Part shown: in pieces, positions 8,035-16,351 of the stretch
How the letters are laid out: every line of letters starts with the position of its first letter
How positions within the stretch are numbered: the first letter of the stretch is position 1
Origin: JAIVGV01 sp032229975
GTDB lineage: Bacteria > Acidobacteriota > Blastocatellia > Pyrinomonadales > Pyrinomonadaceae
DNA length: 64,000 nt
Reading direction: 5' to 3'
NCBI GenBank assembly: GCA_032229975.1
Contig: JAVXVG010000048.1
Coordinates: 8,583 to 72,582 of the forward strand
The notes under the pieces: generated by a model
The model's input: the letters and a program-made list of their open reading frames with translations, nothing else
Told to the model about the DNA's origin: nothing
The model's database searches: none
Translations under genes and position numbers: made by a program

Positions 8035-10245
8035 ATGAGACAACGAGACAAAGAGATGGCAAAGACCAGAAGCCGCCACGGCGCGCGCTTCGCACTGCTC
8101 GTCGCAGCACTCTGCATCGCAGTCGGCATTATCCTTGCCGACCGCACGCACACGGTCGTGTTGGCCGACTCTCAAAAGGCGGACAAACTTTCTCCCGACC
8201 TGCGCGCGAAGTTGCAGCAGTTGAATAGCGGCGACTCGGTGGACGTGATCGTTACGCCGGGCGGCTCTTGGAGCACGACGACCGACAGCGAAGTGGCCCT
8301 GAACTCTGGTGTCGTCAAAAAGATTTTCAGCAAGCTCACATCGCGCACCGTCCGCATCGCCGCATGGGGAGTCAACTCCCTCGCGCTGAACTCGGACGTG
8401 CAACACATCTCGCTCGACAGGCCTCTGAAGTCGCTCGGCCATATCTCGCTCACGACAGGCACGGACGCAGCACGCGCGCTCGGCGGATCGACGAAGTACG
8501 ATGGCGCTGGCGTAGGCGTCGCTGTTATCGACTCTGGCATCTACGCTTCTCATACCTCATTCGGCGGGCGCGTCGCTTACAGTCAAGACTTCACGGGCGA
8601 GGGCCGCACCGACGATCCGTACGGTCACGGCACGCACGTCGCTTCCATCGCCACGGGCAACGGCGCGGTCTCACAAGGCGCGTATCAGGGCGTGGCCTCC
8701 GGCGCGAAGATCATCAACCTGCGCGTGCTCGACTCGCAGGGCAAAGGCTCTGTCTCGTCATTGCTGAGTGCGCTCGATTGGGTGCTTGCCAATCGCACGA
8801 CCTACAACATACGCGTCGTCAACATGAGCCTCGGCACGACGGCGGTTGACTCTTATCAATTCGATCCGCTCTGTCAGGCGGCCCGTCGTCTCGTGGACGC
8901 GGGCATCGTCGTCGTCGCCGCCGCAGGCAACGAAGGCAAAGACAGCGAAGGGCGAGAACTCTACGGTCAGATTCATTCGCCCGGCAACGAGCCCTCGGTC
9001 ATCACGGTTGGAGCAGCCAACACCTTCGGCACTGACTCGCGCGCCGACGACGGCATCGCCACCTACAGCTCGCGCGGGCCCACGCGCAGCTTCTGGACGG
9101 ATGCCAACAGCGTGAAGCACTACGACAATCTCGTGAAGCCCGATCTGGTGGCCCCCGGCAACAAGATCGTTGACGCGCAATCGCCCAACAACTATCTCGT
9201 CGCGCAGAACCCGATGCTCGACGCAAACGTGAGCGGCTCGGATACGCGCGAGGAGATGGTTCTCAATGGCACTTCGATGGCAGCGCCGGTCGTCTCCGGC
9301 GCGGCGGCGATGATGTTGCAGGCGAATCCTTCACTCACGCCCAACCTCGTTAAAGCGATCCTCGGTTACACTGCTCAACCGCTTGGCGGCTTCAACCACT
9401 TGCAGCAGGGTGCGGGCGAAGTGAACGTCGAGGGCGCGGTGCGTATGGCGAAGGCTGTGCGCGCAGACCTCGGCACTGTCACGCTCTCGACCGGCGCGCC
9501 CCTGTTGTGTCCCACCTGCACGATGCCAACAACGCAGACGACCATCGCGGGTAACACCTTCGCTTGGTCGCAGGGCTTCATCTTCGATCAAACCTACGGC
9601 ACGGGCTCGAACCTGATGACGAAGTACGAGGGCGTCTATGGCCTCGGCGTGCTGCTCGGCGATGCAACCGTGGAGAGCAACGGCGTGCTGGTGGGCGACG
9701 GCGTGCTCTTGGGTGATGGTGTCCTGTTGGGCGACAGCCTGCTGACGAGCAACGGCACGACGATTAGCGGTGGCAACTACTTCTACGGGACGGGCGTGCT
9801 CTTAGGCGACGGCGTGCTCTTGGGCGACGGTGTACTCGTCGGTGATGGTGTTCTCGTCGGCGATGGTGTACTCGTTGGCGACGGCGTGCTAATGGGCGAC
9901 ATTGCCGCGCAAGCCGCGAACGCACTCGTGCGAGGCGATGCCACGTCATCGATGCCGATCGTCAAAGACCCCTCGCCCGGCAACCTTGTTGCGACCGCTG
10001 CCTCGCGCACACAGATCAATCTTTCATGGAAGGACAACGCCACCAACGAGACGGGCTTCCTGATCGAACGCTCGACCGACGGCGTGGCCTTCTCGCAGGT
10101 GGCCACCGTCAGCGCGAACGTCGTCACCTACTCTGACACGAAGCTGACCTCGAACAAGCGTTACTACTACCGCGTCCGTGCTTCACTCAGCAAGTCGAGC
10201 AACACCGACTACACGAACGTAGCGAGCGCAACGACGCCGCTCTAA
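8035..10245 (+). CDS. Secreted S8 (subtilisin-family) serine protease with GD-repeat array and FN3 domain
   Basis: A 736-residue protein. The N-terminal signal segment (hydrophobic residues about 18-35) indicates export. A prodomain-like region spans about 50-135. The subtilase domain covers about 140-470 with Asp166 (AVIDSG), His198 (GHGTHV), the oxyanion Asn299 (AAGNEG) and the nucleophile Ser414 (NGTSMAAP). The catalytic set is therefore complete. Residues 538-622 carry an unusual repeat of the six-residue unit G-V-L-(L/V)-G-D. A fibronectin type III-like domain fills about 640-736. ATG 8035 and ATG 8056 are both possible starts; neither has a strong ribosome-binding site, and both keep the signal peptide. 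The gene stands alone and is followed by a 16-bp hairpin. Confidence 0.93.
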   Translation: MRQRDKEMAKTRSRHGARFALLVAALCIAVGIILADRTHTVVLADSQKADKLSPDLRAKLQQLNSGDSVDVIVTPGGSWSTTTDSEVALNSGVVKKIFSKLTSRTVRIAAWGVNSLALNSDVQHISLDRPLKSLGHISLTTGTDAARALGGSTKYDGAGVGVAVIDSGIYASHTSFGGRVAYSQDFTGEGRTDDPYGHGTHVASIATGNGAVSQGAYQGVASGAKIINLRVLDSQGKGSVSSLLSALDWVLANRTTYNIRVVNMSLGTTAVDSYQFDPLCQAARRLVDAGIVVVAAAGNEGKDSEGRELYGQIHSPGNEPSVITVGAANTFGTDSRADDGIATYSSRGPTRSFWTDANSVKHYDNLVKPDLVAPGNKIVDAQSPNNYLVAQNPMLDANVSGSDTREEMVLNGTSMAAPVVSGAAAMMLQANPSLTPNLVKAILGYTAQPLGGFNHLQQGAGEVNVEGAVRMAKAVRADLGTVTLSTGAPLLCPTCTMPTTQTTIAGNTFAWSQGFIFDQTYGTGSNLMTKYEGVYGLGVLLGDATVESNGVLVGDGVLLGDGVLLGDSLLTSNGTTISGGNYFYGTGVLLGDGVLLGDGVLVGDGVLVGDGVLVGDGVLMGDIAAQAANALVRGDATSSMPIVKDPSPGNLVATAASRTQINLSWKDNATNETGFLIERSTDGVAFSQVATVSANVVTYSDTKLTSNKRYYYRVRASLSKSSNTDYTNVASATTPL
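9646..9900 (+). repeat. 18-bp coding repeat (G-V-L-L-G-D units)
   Basis: Within the protease gene, units of about 18 bases (GGCGTGCTCTTGGGCGAC and variants) occur about eleven times, mostly head to tail, in two blocks. The blocks are separated by a spacer near 9735-9790 encoding a Gly/Thr/Ser stretch with aromatic residues. Third-codon-position changes between units indicate that the protein sequence is maintained rather than recently duplicated. The regular six-residue period with Gly-Asp turns suggests a beta-solenoid or Ca-binding type of structure. Confidence 0.85.
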
Positions 10246-10583
10246 TGGCCCGGATCATACTCACGCTGCGGCGCGGGCGCGTTTAACGACGCGCCCGCGC
10301 CGCAACGCGTGAGAGAGTCAGCAAAGCGCACGCGCGAAGGCCCATGTTAGCCACATCAGTCATGACCGGCGCACACCTTCGCAGTAGTCGTGCCGGTTTA
10401 CATCCAATCGTTTAGCGCGCCAACCCGATCTGAGAGCGATGCAAGGCCTGTGGCAGCGAAAAGTTTTACACGCAACTCGTCCGGCGTTTGTTATCATCGT
10501 CAAGGCGGCTACCGGAAATATCCTCTAGCCCCTCCGCCCCTCCCGCCTCAGCAACTCCACTGAACCAATCCACACGTTTGAGT
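10246..10583. other. Intergenic region between protease and histidine kinase genes
   Basis: The region begins with the protease terminator hairpin. The remainder, about 280 bases, shows no coding frame that I trust. The kinase frame is open back to a TTG at 10488, but the Ser/Pro-rich leader that would result looks non-coding. No confident promoter boxes were placed. Confidence 0.4.
10267..10304 (+). terminator. Hairpin after the S8 protease gene
   Basis: A perfect 16-bp, very G+C-rich stem pairs 10267-10282 (TGCGGCGCGGGCGCGT) with 10289-10304, around a 6-base loop, 21 bases after the stop codon. There is no T tract, so it may need Rho or may mainly protect the 3' end. Confidence 0.6.
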
Positions 10584-12611
10584 ATGCAGACACGAGACAC
10601 AAGTCGGCTGGCCCGACTCTTCATGCGAACGATGATCGCTATTGGCGGAGCCTCGTACCTGCTCAGCCTCTGGTTCATGCCGCTCGCGCGGCTCGACTCG
10701 CGCTTCGTCGTGCTCGCGCTGCTCACACTCGGCGTCGGCTCTCGCTTCAGCATCCGCATCCCGCGCGTGAGCGCGCACATCTCCGTCTCCGACACGTTCA
10801 TCTTTCTCACGCTGCTGCTCTTCGGCGGCGAGGCGGCGGTCGTCGTCGCTGCGCTCGACGGCTTCTTCACCTCGCTACGCTTCAGCCGCAAGCCGCAGAC
10901 GCTCCTCTTCAACGCGGCGGTCGTCTCCTTCTCGACCTTCGCGACCGCAGAGATACTGCGCTGGACGGTCGGCGACGTGGTCGGGCTCACGAGCGGACAC
11001 TACACGCCGCTCTTCCTGCTGGCCCTGAGCCTGATGGCCTTCGCGCAGTACGCTTTTAACTCCGGCATCGTCGCAGCCTGCGGCGCGATGCGGCAGAACC
11101 GTTCGTTCCGCGAGACGTGGGTTCGCAACTATCTCTGGACTTCAGTCACATACTTTGCGGGTGCGTTCGCTGCGGGCACGCTCGCCAAGCTCGTCGGTGT
11201 CGCTGGCTTCTACGCTTTCCTCGGCACGTTCCCCATCATCGGCATCGTCTATTTCACTTATCACACCTATCTCAAGCACGTCGAGACTTCTGCCGCGCAA
11301 GCTGAGCAGGCGGAGCGACACGTCGCAGAGTTATCGCATTACATCGCCGAACAGGGACGACTACAACGCGAGCAGGAAGAGATGCGCGGCCAGTTCTCGC
11401 AACTCGAAAAGATGTCGGCCCTAGGTGAGCTGGCTTCCGGTGTCGCACACGACTTCAACAACACGCTTGCCGGCATACTCGGTCGCGCGCAACTGCTCAT
11501 GCGTACGAACGATCCGGAAAAGCTCAGAAGGGGCCTCCAGATCATCGTCAAGTCTGCCGAGGACGGCGCGCGCACGGTCAAACGCATTCAGGACTTCGCG
11601 CGCCAGCGTCGCAGTCAGGACTTCGCTGCGGTTGAGGCCGGTCAACTCCTGCGCGAAGTTTTGGAGATGACGCGACCGCGCTGGAAGGATAGCGCGGAGG
11701 CGGCGGGTGTTAGCATCCGCGTCGAGTCGCGGACTGATGCGCGCGTTTACTGCATGGGCGACGAGTCTGAGCTGCGAGAAGTTTTGGTCAACATGATCTT
11801 CAATGCGGTTGACGCGATGCCCTGCGGCGGCACGCTCTCGCTCGCGGCACGCGAAGAGGGCCAGCAGATCATCATCACCGTCTCAGACACCGGCTGCGGG
11901 ATGAGCCCCGACGTTCGCTCGCGCATCTTCGATCCGTTCTACACGACGAAGGGCAAGGCCGGGATGGGACTCGGTCTCGCGGTCTCCTACGGCATCATTC
12001 GCCGGCACGAGGGCTCGGTCGAAGTCGCCTCCGAAGTTGATCGGGGCACGACTTTCACCATCCGCCTGCCCATCGCGCACGGCGCGTGCAAGATTCAGAG
12101 CGAAGGCGAAGCAGCCTTTGAGATTGTCGTGACGACGGCCACCGTCGCGACCGCCATAAGACGCGCGCGCATCCTCGTCGTGGACGACGAACAGCACGTG
12201 CTCGATCTGCTCGCGGACATCGTCGAGGCGGAAGGTTGCGAAGCTGTGAAGTGTTCGAGTGGCCGCGAGGCAGTGTCGGTCTTTGAGGCGGGCCGGTTCG
12301 ACGCGATGTTTACTGACATCGGGATGCCGGGCATGAGCGGTTGGGAGTTAGCGCGCGCCGTGCGCGAGCGCGACGCGTGCATGCCCATCGCCGTCATCAC
12401 GGGTTGGGGCGAAGCCGTCGGCTCGGACGAGCGAGAGGCCGCGCAGGTCGATTGGGTCGTGACGAAGCCCTTCTCAATGAGTCGCATCGCGGAGATCGTC
12501 GGCGAGATCGTGAGTCGCAAAGATTCGACAGCGCAGGCGGACGATCAACTCGTCGCAGCGCACGCGTTTGAAGTCTCAACCAAAGTCGCTTTCGATGTGC
12601 CGCGCGCGTGA
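10584..12611 (+). CDS. Membrane hybrid histidine kinase with receiver domain
   Basis: A 675-residue sensor kinase. The N-terminal ~230 residues hold about seven hydrophobic membrane segments and no periplasmic sensor loop of note. A coiled coil follows (Glu/Gln-rich, about 235-275). The dimerisation/phosphoacceptor helix has GVAHDFNNTLAGILG with His289, the NtrB-like HisKA class. The HATPase domain shows the N box (NMIFNAVDAMP), G1 (DTGCGM), F (DPFYTTK) and G2 (GMGLGLAV). A C-terminal receiver domain has ILVVDDE and the acceptor Asp in MFTDIGMPG. The start is the ATG at 10584. A TTG-initiated frame from 10488 is less likely. The gene converges with a lone receiver-protein gene 7 bases away, which may be its partner. 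The signal sensed is unknown. Confidence 0.92.
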   Translation: MQTRDTSRLARLFMRTMIAIGGASYLLSLWFMPLARLDSRFVVLALLTLGVGSRFSIRIPRVSAHISVSDTFIFLTLLLFGGEAAVVVAALDGFFTSLRFSRKPQTLLFNAAVVSFSTFATAEILRWTVGDVVGLTSGHYTPLFLLALSLMAFAQYAFNSGIVAACGAMRQNRSFRETWVRNYLWTSVTYFAGAFAAGTLAKLVGVAGFYAFLGTFPIIGIVYFTYHTYLKHVETSAAQAEQAERHVAELSHYIAEQGRLQREQEEMRGQFSQLEKMSALGELASGVAHDFNNTLAGILGRAQLLMRTNDPEKLRRGLQIIVKSAEDGARTVKRIQDFARQRRSQDFAAVEAGQLLREVLEMTRPRWKDSAEAAGVSIRVESRTDARVYCMGDESELREVLVNMIFNAVDAMPCGGTLSLAAREEGQQIIITVSDTGCGMSPDVRSRIFDPFYTTKGKAGMGLGLAVSYGIIRRHEGSVEVASEVDRGTTFTIRLPIAHGACKIQSEGEAAFEIVVTTATVATAIRRARILVVDDEQHVLDLLADIVEAEGCEAVKCSSGREAVSVFEAGRFDAMFTDIGMPGMSGWELARAVRERDACMPIAVITGWGEAVGSDEREAAQVDWVVTKPFSMSRIAEIVGEIVSRKDSTAQADDQLVAAHAFEVSTKVAFDVPRA

Positions 12612-12618
12612 GAGCGCA

Positions 12619-12999
12619 TCAACTCTTTTCGAGTCGTCGCCGCCGCTCGGCAAGTGCGCCTTCGACGCTCGCTTCCACCTCTTCCAACTTAAAAGGCTTC
12701 AGCACGTAGGCGTAGGCCCCAAGTCGGAGCAGGCCTTTTGCATGCCCCTCGTCGTTGATGCCGGAGACGATGATGACGGGCGTGTGCGGCTGGCTCTGTC
12801 TGACGTGACCGAGCAGCTCGACCCCGCTCATGCCGGGCATTGAGATGTCTGTGATGACAACGTCATAGGCGTCGTCGGCGAGCCACGTGAGGGCCTGCTC
12901 CGCCGTCTCGGCCTGATGGCAGAGGTGTGTGTCGGAGAGGAGATCGTAGAGCGTGTCGCGGATTGTTTGATCGTCGTCGACGATTAAGATAGCAGCCAT
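12619..12999 (-). CDS. Single-domain response regulator (CheY-like receiver)
   Basis: A 126-residue protein consisting of one receiver domain only. It has the acidic pocket Asp8-Asp9, the phosphoacceptor Asp51 in ITDISMPG, Ser79 in IIVSG and Lys101 in LKPF. A short basic tail (ERRRRLEKS) ends it, with no output domain, so it acts through protein contact, for example in a phosphorelay. Its stop lies 7 bases from the stop of the convergent hybrid kinase gene. The pairing is a plausible inference. The start is the ATG at 12999. Confidence 0.93.
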   Translation of the reverse strand: MAAILIVDDDQTIRDTLYDLLSDTHLCHQAETAEQALTWLADDAYDVVITDISMPGMSGVELLGHVRQSQPHTPVIIVSGINDEGHAKGLLRLGAYAYVLKPFKLEEVEASVEGALAERRRRLEKS

Positions 13000-13196
13000 G
13001 CAGATGTGCCCGCACCGGAGATAGCTTGAGGTCTCCCGGCGGTTTCCCTTCCATCGTAAGTGTGAAGTAGAAAGCCTATCGGAAACAACATCGAACGCAA
13101 CGCCCTTCTTCGTCTTGCTCAGGCTCGATGCGAGCCTACTATTTCACGTGTCGCGCGCGAGTTGTTTCGACTCGCATAAAGTAACATAGAAACGAC

Positions 13197-13252
13197 GAGC
13201 GTCGCGCATCAGGCATTAGTCTCCACGCGGAGATGCCTGACGCGCGACGCTC
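13197..13252 (-). terminator. Long inverted repeat between the Gly-zipper and receiver genes
   Basis: The 20-base arm 13197-13216 pairs with 13233-13252 with a single mismatch, around a 16-base loop. It lies about 30 bases beyond the 3' end of the minus-strand Gly-zipper gene and about 200 bases upstream of the receiver gene. The position suits a terminator or 3' stabiliser for the former. On the minus strand it is followed by GTCGTTTCT, only a weak T tract. Confidence 0.6.
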
Positions 13253-13283
13253 TTTGTTGAAGTCGCCTTTTTTGTTTACGTGA

Positions 13284-14921
13284 CTACTGCGAAACAGATC
13301 GCGGGCTGCTCGCGCGGATCGTCACTTCGCTGCCGCTTGGCAGTTCGAGATCGTCGCGTCCTTGCACATAGACGGAGCCCGCGCCCGCGCCGCCGCCGAG
13401 GATCGCGCCGATGGCCGCGCCCTTGCCGCCGCTCGCGATGGCCCCGATGATCGCGCCCACCGCCGTGCCGATTGCCGCGCGTTGCTCCGTGCGCGTCGTC
13501 TGGCTGGTGTTGTCCTGCACCGTCCCCTCGTTATCGACGCGCACCGTCTCGCCGTTCGCCATCCTCACGCCTTCGACGAAACCGGAGAAGGCGTAGCTGC
13601 GACCGTCGCGCAGTGTGATGCGGTCGAAGTTGAAGGTCATGCCGGAGCGGCCCGTCACGCGACCGCTACGCGCGACCGAAGAGATGTGTCCGTCAATGCG
13701 CGCGCCCGCATACTGCGACTGATCGCGCACGGTCATCGTAAACGTGTCGTTGTCGTTCGTCGTGCGTGAACTCAAGTTCGTGTCGAGCGTCGCGACGAGC
13801 GTCGTCCCGTCGGGGATGATGAATTCGCCGCTAGCGGCCGTCGTCGTCGGATAGTTGCCGCCGTTCGTGTTGCTCGGGTAGCCGCCGCCCTGATAAACGT
13901 CGAACTGCGCCACGTCTGCGGTGCGCGTGTACACGCTGCGCACGACGACCGGCGCGATCAGGTTGATGTCCGAGATGCGTCGCGTGACTTCGAGACTGCG
14001 ACCATTATCAATCGGGTTGAAGTTGACGCTGAAGTCGCTGTCTCGATCACCCGACGTGCTGACCGTCAACTGATCGCCGACGAAGGTTGCGCTCGCGCGA
14101 ACGGTGTGGCCGTCCGCGGCCTGTTCGACGCGTGTCACGCCATCGGCCACGAAGTTGATCTGCGGCGCGCGTGTCGAGGCGACGGTCACTTGCGTGCCGC
14201 GACGTTGGATCGCCAACGCATCGGGCGGCGTGAGTCGCGTCATGAGCGTATCGAGGACGCGCTGCCTGTCGTTGTAGCGGACGTTGCGCGCGGCGTTTTC
14301 AGCTTGCGCGCGTGGGTCGTCGCTGCGCGAGGCATCGAGGCGATACGTGCCCGTCAGACGCGCGTCCGCGCCGTTGTTGCCGTAGCCGCGATCATTATTG
14401 TAGCCGCCGTTGTTGTTTCCATAACCGCCGTTGTTGTTGTAGCCGCCGTTCGGGTTGTTGCGATTGTTGCCGCCGTTGCCGCGCCAACGTATGCCGTAGG
14501 CCGTCGCGAGATCGTTGAGATCGGTGCGGACTGTGCTCCAGTCTGTATCGACTTGGCCGCCGATCTGGTTGCGACGCAGGAAGGTATCGACGAGCATCGC
14601 GCGGTCGAGCACGAGTTGCGCATCGGCTGCGACTGCTTGCCTGCGACTGAAACGCGTGCGCAGTTGCACGACGGCGTTGGTGAGATCGTTGACGTAGAGG
14701 TTCGCGTTCTGCTCGCGCCCCTGATCGTTAATGTTGCCTTGATTGATGGCGTTGCCGAAGGTCGTGCGAAAGCGGTTCGTGTCGCTCTCGACGCGTGTGA
14801 TGATCTGGCTGATCTGGTAGCGCGTGTAGCCCGTGCCGGTGCGCTGGGCCTGCGCCGTCGAGCCAATGCTCGCGAGCGCGAGGACGAGCGCCAGTGAAAT
14901 GATTCGTCTTGCCTTCTTCAT
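13284..14921 (-). CDS. Exported protein with Asn/Gly linker and C-terminal Gly-zipper domain
   Basis: A 545-residue protein. The signal peptide is clear (MKKARRIISLALVLALASIG, likely cut after STAQA). A helical domain covers about 30-145, followed by a low-complexity Asn/Gly/Tyr linker about 149-185, then a beta-rich region about 190-440. Near residues 475-520 an Ala/Gly stretch (GTAVGAIIGAIASGGKGAAI) has the GxxxG spacing of Gly-zipper (YMGG-like) domains that insert into or pack against membranes. It is probably periplasmic or outer-membrane associated. The AGGAGG about 11 bases before the ATG at 14921 supports the start. The function is unknown. Proteins of this layout are common in Acidobacteriota. 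Confidence 0.85.
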   Translation of the reverse strand: MKKARRIISLALVLALASIGSTAQAQRTGTGYTRYQISQIITRVESDTNRFRTTFGNAINQGNINDQGREQNANLYVNDLTNAVVQLRTRFSRRQAVAADAQLVLDRAMLVDTFLRRNQIGGQVDTDWSTVRTDLNDLATAYGIRWRGNGGNNRNNPNGGYNNNGGYGNNNGGYNNDRGYGNNGADARLTGTYRLDASRSDDPRAQAENAARNVRYNDRQRVLDTLMTRLTPPDALAIQRRGTQVTVASTRAPQINFVADGVTRVEQAADGHTVRASATFVGDQLTVSTSGDRDSDFSVNFNPIDNGRSLEVTRRISDINLIAPVVVRSVYTRTADVAQFDVYQGGGYPSNTNGGNYPTTTAASGEFIIPDGTTLVATLDTNLSSRTTNDNDTFTMTVRDQSQYAGARIDGHISSVARSGRVTGRSGMTFNFDRITLRDGRSYAFSGFVEGVRMANGETVRVDNEGTVQDNTSQTTRTEQRAAIGTAVGAIIGAIASGGKGAAIGAILGGGAGAGSVYVQGRDDLELPSGSEVTIRASSPRSVSQ

Positions 14922-15450
14922 ATCTACTCTTCCCTCCTAGTCTTGAAAAACCAACATTGCTTTAAGGGACTCATGAAGAGCCCGTTCGCCAACCGCGTCC
15001 TCTTGCGGGACGCTCGCGGCCTTCATCCAGTTGCGGGGGAGTTTTCAGTCGAACGTGGGAGAGTGGACATTTGCCTTGCGCTGTTCGCGCAATCCGATCT
15101 ACGTCGTCGCACGTTGGAGCGTTGAAGTTAATCTGCGCTCGCAAATGTGTGCGACCTTACGTGTGTGATTCCTGCTCGCACGTCGCGGGTTGCCGTAAAT
15201 TCTCGCGGCGTGCGCCATGAGCGATGAAGCACGTGTACAAAGATCGTCCACCGCGCGCAGCTCCGCGTATCATGCGGATTCACGGCGCGGTCACTGCGAG
15301 CCTGAATAACTCTATTGCGCGGGCGCGACGCGCCGCGCAACCGTTTAACCAAGCAATCGCCGTGCTATGAGCGCGACAATGGGAAACTAAAGTCGCAGAG
15401 ACTAAAGTCGCTTCGTGTTATGCTCACGCGCGGAAGGAAGGTTTAAGGAG
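14922..15450. other. Intergenic stretch of about 530 bases
   Basis: Lies between the divergently transcribed Gly-zipper and OsmC-like genes and should hold both promoters. I see no coding frame with good character. An 11-base direct repeat ACTAAAGTCGC occurs at 15386-15396 and 15401-15411, spaced 15 bases start to start, just upstream of the OsmC-like gene. It could be a regulator site. Nothing else stands out. Confidence 0.4.
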
Positions 15451-15894
15451 TTGGACGTTAAGAACGCGAAGGCTGTCGTGCGATACGCGGGCGACGATCT
15501 GTTCGTCGCCGTCACGCCGAGCGGCCACGCGCAGGCGATTGAGACCGAGCCCGCGCGCTCGCGCGCCGCGACGCCGATGGAGTTGCTCCTCGTCGCGCTC
15601 GGTAGTTGCACGGGCGTTGACGTGATCTCGATCCTTCGCAAGAAGCGCGAGCGCGTGACGGACTATCACGTCGAAGTGAGCGGCGAGCGACGCGCCGAGC
15701 ACCCGCGCGCTTACACGCGCATCGAGGTGAAGCACATCGTTCGTGGCCGCGGAGTTTCGGAGCGCGCGTTGGCGCAGGCGATTGAGTTGTCGGAGACAAA
15801 GTATTGCAGCGTCGCCGCAACACTGAGACCCACGGCTGAGATCGTTTCGAGTTATGAGATTCTTGAAGACGATGGCGCGGCGAGCGAATCTTGA
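15451..15894 (+). CDS. OsmC/Ohr-family protein
   Basis: A protein of about 147 residues of the OsmC fold, a family of thiol peroxidases acting on organic hydroperoxides in the cytosol. The paired redox Cys positions are present: one in LGSCTGVDV and one in KYCSVAATL. The EARSRAATPMELLL-type segment (ETEPARSRAATPMELLLVA) is typical of the YhfA-like branch, whose substrate is less certain than that of Ohr. The start is probably TTG at 15451, because AAGGAAGG at 15434-15441 lies 9 bases upstream. The frame also opens at GTG 15415, which would put that site inside the gene. The gene is monocistronic. Confidence 0.88.
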   Translation: MDVKNAKAVVRYAGDDLFVAVTPSGHAQAIETEPARSRAATPMELLLVALGSCTGVDVISILRKKRERVTDYHVEVSGERRAEHPRAYTRIEVKHIVRGRGVSERALAQAIELSETKYCSVAATLRPTAEIVSSYEILEDDGAASES

Positions 15895-16020
15895 TTCTCG
15901 ACGGAGAATGAATCGGAAGCGTTGTGCGCGCGTGCGTCGTTGAAATGCTCGTGCGCTTGCGCGGCTTAACTGTTAGAATGGGGCCCAGATTCTATACAAC
16001 GGTAAAGGGAGGAGTAAGGA

Positions 16021-16164
16021 ATGGCTGACGAGAAGAAAGGTTGCAAACACCCCGGCTGCCTCTGTCCCGCCGACGAAGACAGCGACTACTGTAGCGCATA
16101 CTGCCAAGGCGCGGGCGAACGTCCGGAGACCATCTGCGACTGCGGCTGCCCCGACTGCATGTGA
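16021..16164 (+). CDS. Bacterial metallothionein-like Cys-rich protein, 47 residues
   Basis: A 47-residue protein with nine Cys (8, 13, 15, 24, 28, 39, 41, 43, 46) and His10. The spacing CKHPGCLC, then YCSAYC, then CDCGCPDC, follows the cyanobacterial and pseudomonad metallothionein (SmtA/BmtA) pattern. Such proteins bind Zn, Cd or Cu in a thiolate cluster in the cytosol. A strong ribosome-binding site (GGGAGGAG) sits just before the ATG at 16021. An 11-bp hairpin follows the stop. The gene is short enough to be missed by length cut-offs. The Cys pattern makes the assignment good; the metal is unknown. Confidence 0.85.
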   Translation: MADEKKGCKHPGCLCPADEDSDYCSAYCQGAGERPETICDCGCPDCM

Positions 16165-16184
16165 GCGCATCCAACTTTGCGACG

Positions 16185-16232
16185 ACCGGCTGAAGCGACT
16201 CCCACGCGCCGAGGGTTTCGTCTTCAGCCGGT
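16185..16232 (+). terminator. Hairpin after the metallothionein gene
   Basis: A perfect 11-bp stem pairs ACCGGCTGAAG (16185-16195) with 16222-16232, around a 26-base loop, beginning 21 bases after the stop. A weak T-containing tail follows. It may be a terminator. Confidence 0.5.
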
Positions 16233-16351
16233 TTGTCATTCTCCCCTTTATAATTTTTGAGACGGACGCGTACCATCCTTTGTCGGCGCGGGTTGCGTCA
16301 ACAGTGCGCGCCGAACGCGTTGAAATCGTCGCCTTGAGATCGAGAAGACAC

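Noticed and set aside
9646..9900. Possible mobile or satellite DNA
   Set aside because: The 18-base period stays in frame with the protease and varies at third positions, so it is a protein repeat.
14354..14897. Frames with Thr/Ala-rich or Val/Ala-rich repeats over the Gly-zipper gene
   Set aside because: They are other-frame readings of the Asn/Gly linker repeats. The minus-strand gene with signal peptide and AGGAGG explains the region.
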